Below are positions 4,143-5,042 of a stretch of 5,042 bases of DNA, one piece after another. The notes beneath the pieces are model-generated. The model made no database searches. It saw nothing but the letters and a program-made list of their open reading frames with translations, and was not told the origin of the DNA. The DNA lies in contig JAKLPX010000226.1 in the NCBI GenBank assembly GCA_022013635.1, positions 1 through 5,042 on the forward strand, written 5' to 3'. The translations under genes and the position numbers were made by a program. This DNA comes from Candidatus Delongbacteria bacterium. Its GTDB lineage: Bacteria; UBA4055. Every line of letters starts with the position of its first letter. Within the stretch, counting starts at the first letter, position 1.

Positions 4143-5042
4143 ATGAAAAAATCAATCCTGGTAATATTTGCGTTCGTATTTTTTGCAATTTTAAATTCGC
4201 AGGAATCCGAGCTTGAAAAATATAAGAGAATGCAAAAAGATGAGATAAACCAGTGGAAAGAGGAGAGAGACGCCGAACTTGATGCATATAAAGCCAGAGT
4301 AGAAAAGGAAAGAAAGGAATGGAAAGAATATGTAACCAGCGTAAGAAGCAAATGGGGAGAATTTTCGGATACGACTCCGAAAGTTTGGTCAAATTACGGA
4401 AACGATCTTAATTCATTGAGCATCGTTGATTTTGAAAATAATAAAGTTGAACTGGCGGCGCTGGTTGAGGACGATAAAGGCGAAAACGCAGAAAAACTGA
4501 TTGAACTCCAGCTGGAAAAACTTTTAAATGAGAAAGAAGAAGGAACAAATAAGAAATTCATGGAAGGACAGATTGCCTTTGAAAAAAAGAAAGCGGAAAA
4601 CGAAAAAAGAATACTCGAAATGCAAAAGAAATTCGACGACGAACAGGCTTTAATAGAGAAGAAGGCTAATGAGGAAAAGCGGGCGCTTGAACAAAAAAGA
4701 CTTGAATTAGAAAAGAAAATGCTCATAGAGAACCAGGTGCTTGAACAAAAAAAGATCGAATCCGAAGAAAAAGCTTTAGATGAGGAACTGGCTTTAATAG
4801 AGAAGAAAGAACTGGAGAAAAAGAAGGCATTGGCAGAACAAAAAATTCAGGAAGAAGAAAAGATCATAAAAACTGTTGACAGCTCAAACAGCAAAGAATT
4901 TATAAAGGAAGTCGTGAAAGAGAATGTTAAAAAAGAAGTTGTTGTAGGCGAAGACGGTAAAAAAAGAACAAAATATACCGTGACTTTGGAAATGGCTTCG
5001 AACAGCATTCAAAAAAGGGCTGCAGGATATCTCGATATGGTA
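4143..5042 (+). CDS. Exported MltC-like murein transglycosylase N-terminal domain with long coiled-coil insertion (partial, runs off the window)
   Basis: The reading frame is open for 300 codons from ATG 4143 (GGAG 6 nt upstream) to the last base. Residues 1-20 are a signal peptide (MKK, hydrophobic core 5-17, ending NSQ) without a lipobox Cys. Residues 21-70 are a charged helix. Residues 69-128 (SKWGEF, then NYGNDLNSLSIVDFENNKVEL and LIELQLEKLL) resemble the first half of the MltC N-terminal domain (DUF3393), which in E. coli has NKWGE, [22 protein letters not shown] and a helix ending TLL. Residues 251-300 (KEFIKEVVKENVKKEV, RTKYTVTLEMA, QKRAAGYLDMV) match the end of that domain (RIIYSVTINMV, DKRAHKYLGMV). 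Between them, about residues 130-240 are a Lys/Glu coiled coil absent from E. coli MltC. In MltC the SLT catalytic domain follows immediately, so it should lie beyond position 5042. The role inferred is periplasmic peptidoglycan cleavage. Confidence 0.65.
   Translation, partial: MKKSILVIFAFVFFAILNSQESELEKYKRMQKDEINQWKEERDAELDAYKARVEKERKEWKEYVTSVRSKWGEFSDTTPKVWSNYGNDLNSLSIVDFENNKVELAALVEDDKGENAEKLIELQLEKLLNEKEEGTNKKFMEGQIAFEKKKAENEKRILEMQKKFDDEQALIEKKANEEKRALEQKRLELEKKMLIENQVLEQKKIESEEKALDEELALIEKKELEKKKALAEQKIQEEEKIIKTVDSSNSKEFIKEVVKENVKKEVVVGEDGKKRTKYTVTLEMASNSIQKRAAGYLDMV
4646..4807 (+). repeat. Degenerate coding repeats within the coiled coil
   Basis: The 18-base string GGCTTTAATAGAGAAGAA occurs exactly at 4646-4663 and 4790-4807, 144 nt (48 codons) apart, both encoding ALIEKK. 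GCTTGAACAAAAAA recurs at 4685-4698 and 4739-4752, encoding LEQK 18 residues apart. Exact nucleotide identity suggests that the coil grew partly by internal duplication and has since diverged. Confidence 0.5.

Noticed and set aside
4031..4726. Three Ser/Phe-rich minus-strand open frames (4031-4351, 4081-4392, 4394-4726)
   Set aside because: Their Ser/Phe/Leu-rich composition is the complement of Lys/Glu codons in the plus-strand MltC-like gene. They overlap one another and lack ribosome sites.
4143..5042. Long Lys/Glu coiled coil read as a TolA-like or SMC-like protein
   Set aside because: The flanking segments match the MltC N-terminal domain better, and there is no N-terminal TolA membrane anchor plus D3 domain and no Walker motif.

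Overview
The window comes from an AT-rich Gram-negative bacterium. An outer-membrane lifestyle is indicated by a heptosyltransferase-type glycosyltransferase (LPS core), a Spy/CpxP-like periplasmic protein and an MltC-like murein transglycosylase. The general flavour (AT-rich, Lys/Glu-rich proteins, short AFAQ-type signal peptides) would fit the Bacteroidota/Chlorobiota/Ignavibacteria (FCB) side of the tree, but no marker gene is present and this placement is an inference.

Layout: (1) Positions 1-1592, minus strand: a two-gene unit. A class III PLP-dependent aminotransferase of the acetylornithine type (argD-like, 390 aa) overlaps by ATGA with the N-terminal half of an alpha/beta hydrolase, whose reading frame stops before the catalytic serine. 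A good sigma70-like promoter precedes the aminotransferase. (2) Positions 1716-2258, plus strand: a secreted LTxxQ (Spy/CpxP-type) protein, closed by a strong hairpin terminator that also serves the convergent minus-strand operon. (3) Positions 2287-3575, minus strand: a GT9 glycosyltransferase and, joined by a second ATGA overlap, a 96-aa multi-pass membrane protein of unknown function. (4) Positions 3650-3859, minus strand: a cold-shock protein with a perfect Shine-Dalgarno, its own strong terminator, and a long leader of roughly 140 nt. (5) Positions 4143-5042, plus strand, running off the window: an exported protein that I read as the N-terminal domain of an MltC-type lytic transglycosylase, interrupted by a coiled-coil insertion of about 110 residues. 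This reading frame has no stop inside the window.

The genes do not form one pathway. The common thread is envelope maintenance (LPS glycosylation, periplasmic chaperone, peptidoglycan cleavage) next to housekeeping arginine metabolism and cold-shock RNA chaperoning. I see no mobile element, CRISPR array, RNA gene or defence system. The points most worth a second look are the MltC-like protein with its inserted coiled coil, the hydrolase that ends before its active site, the Glu-to-Gln change at the glutamate-switch position of the aminotransferase, and the GT9 operon that starts 21 nt after a terminator with no room for its own promoter.
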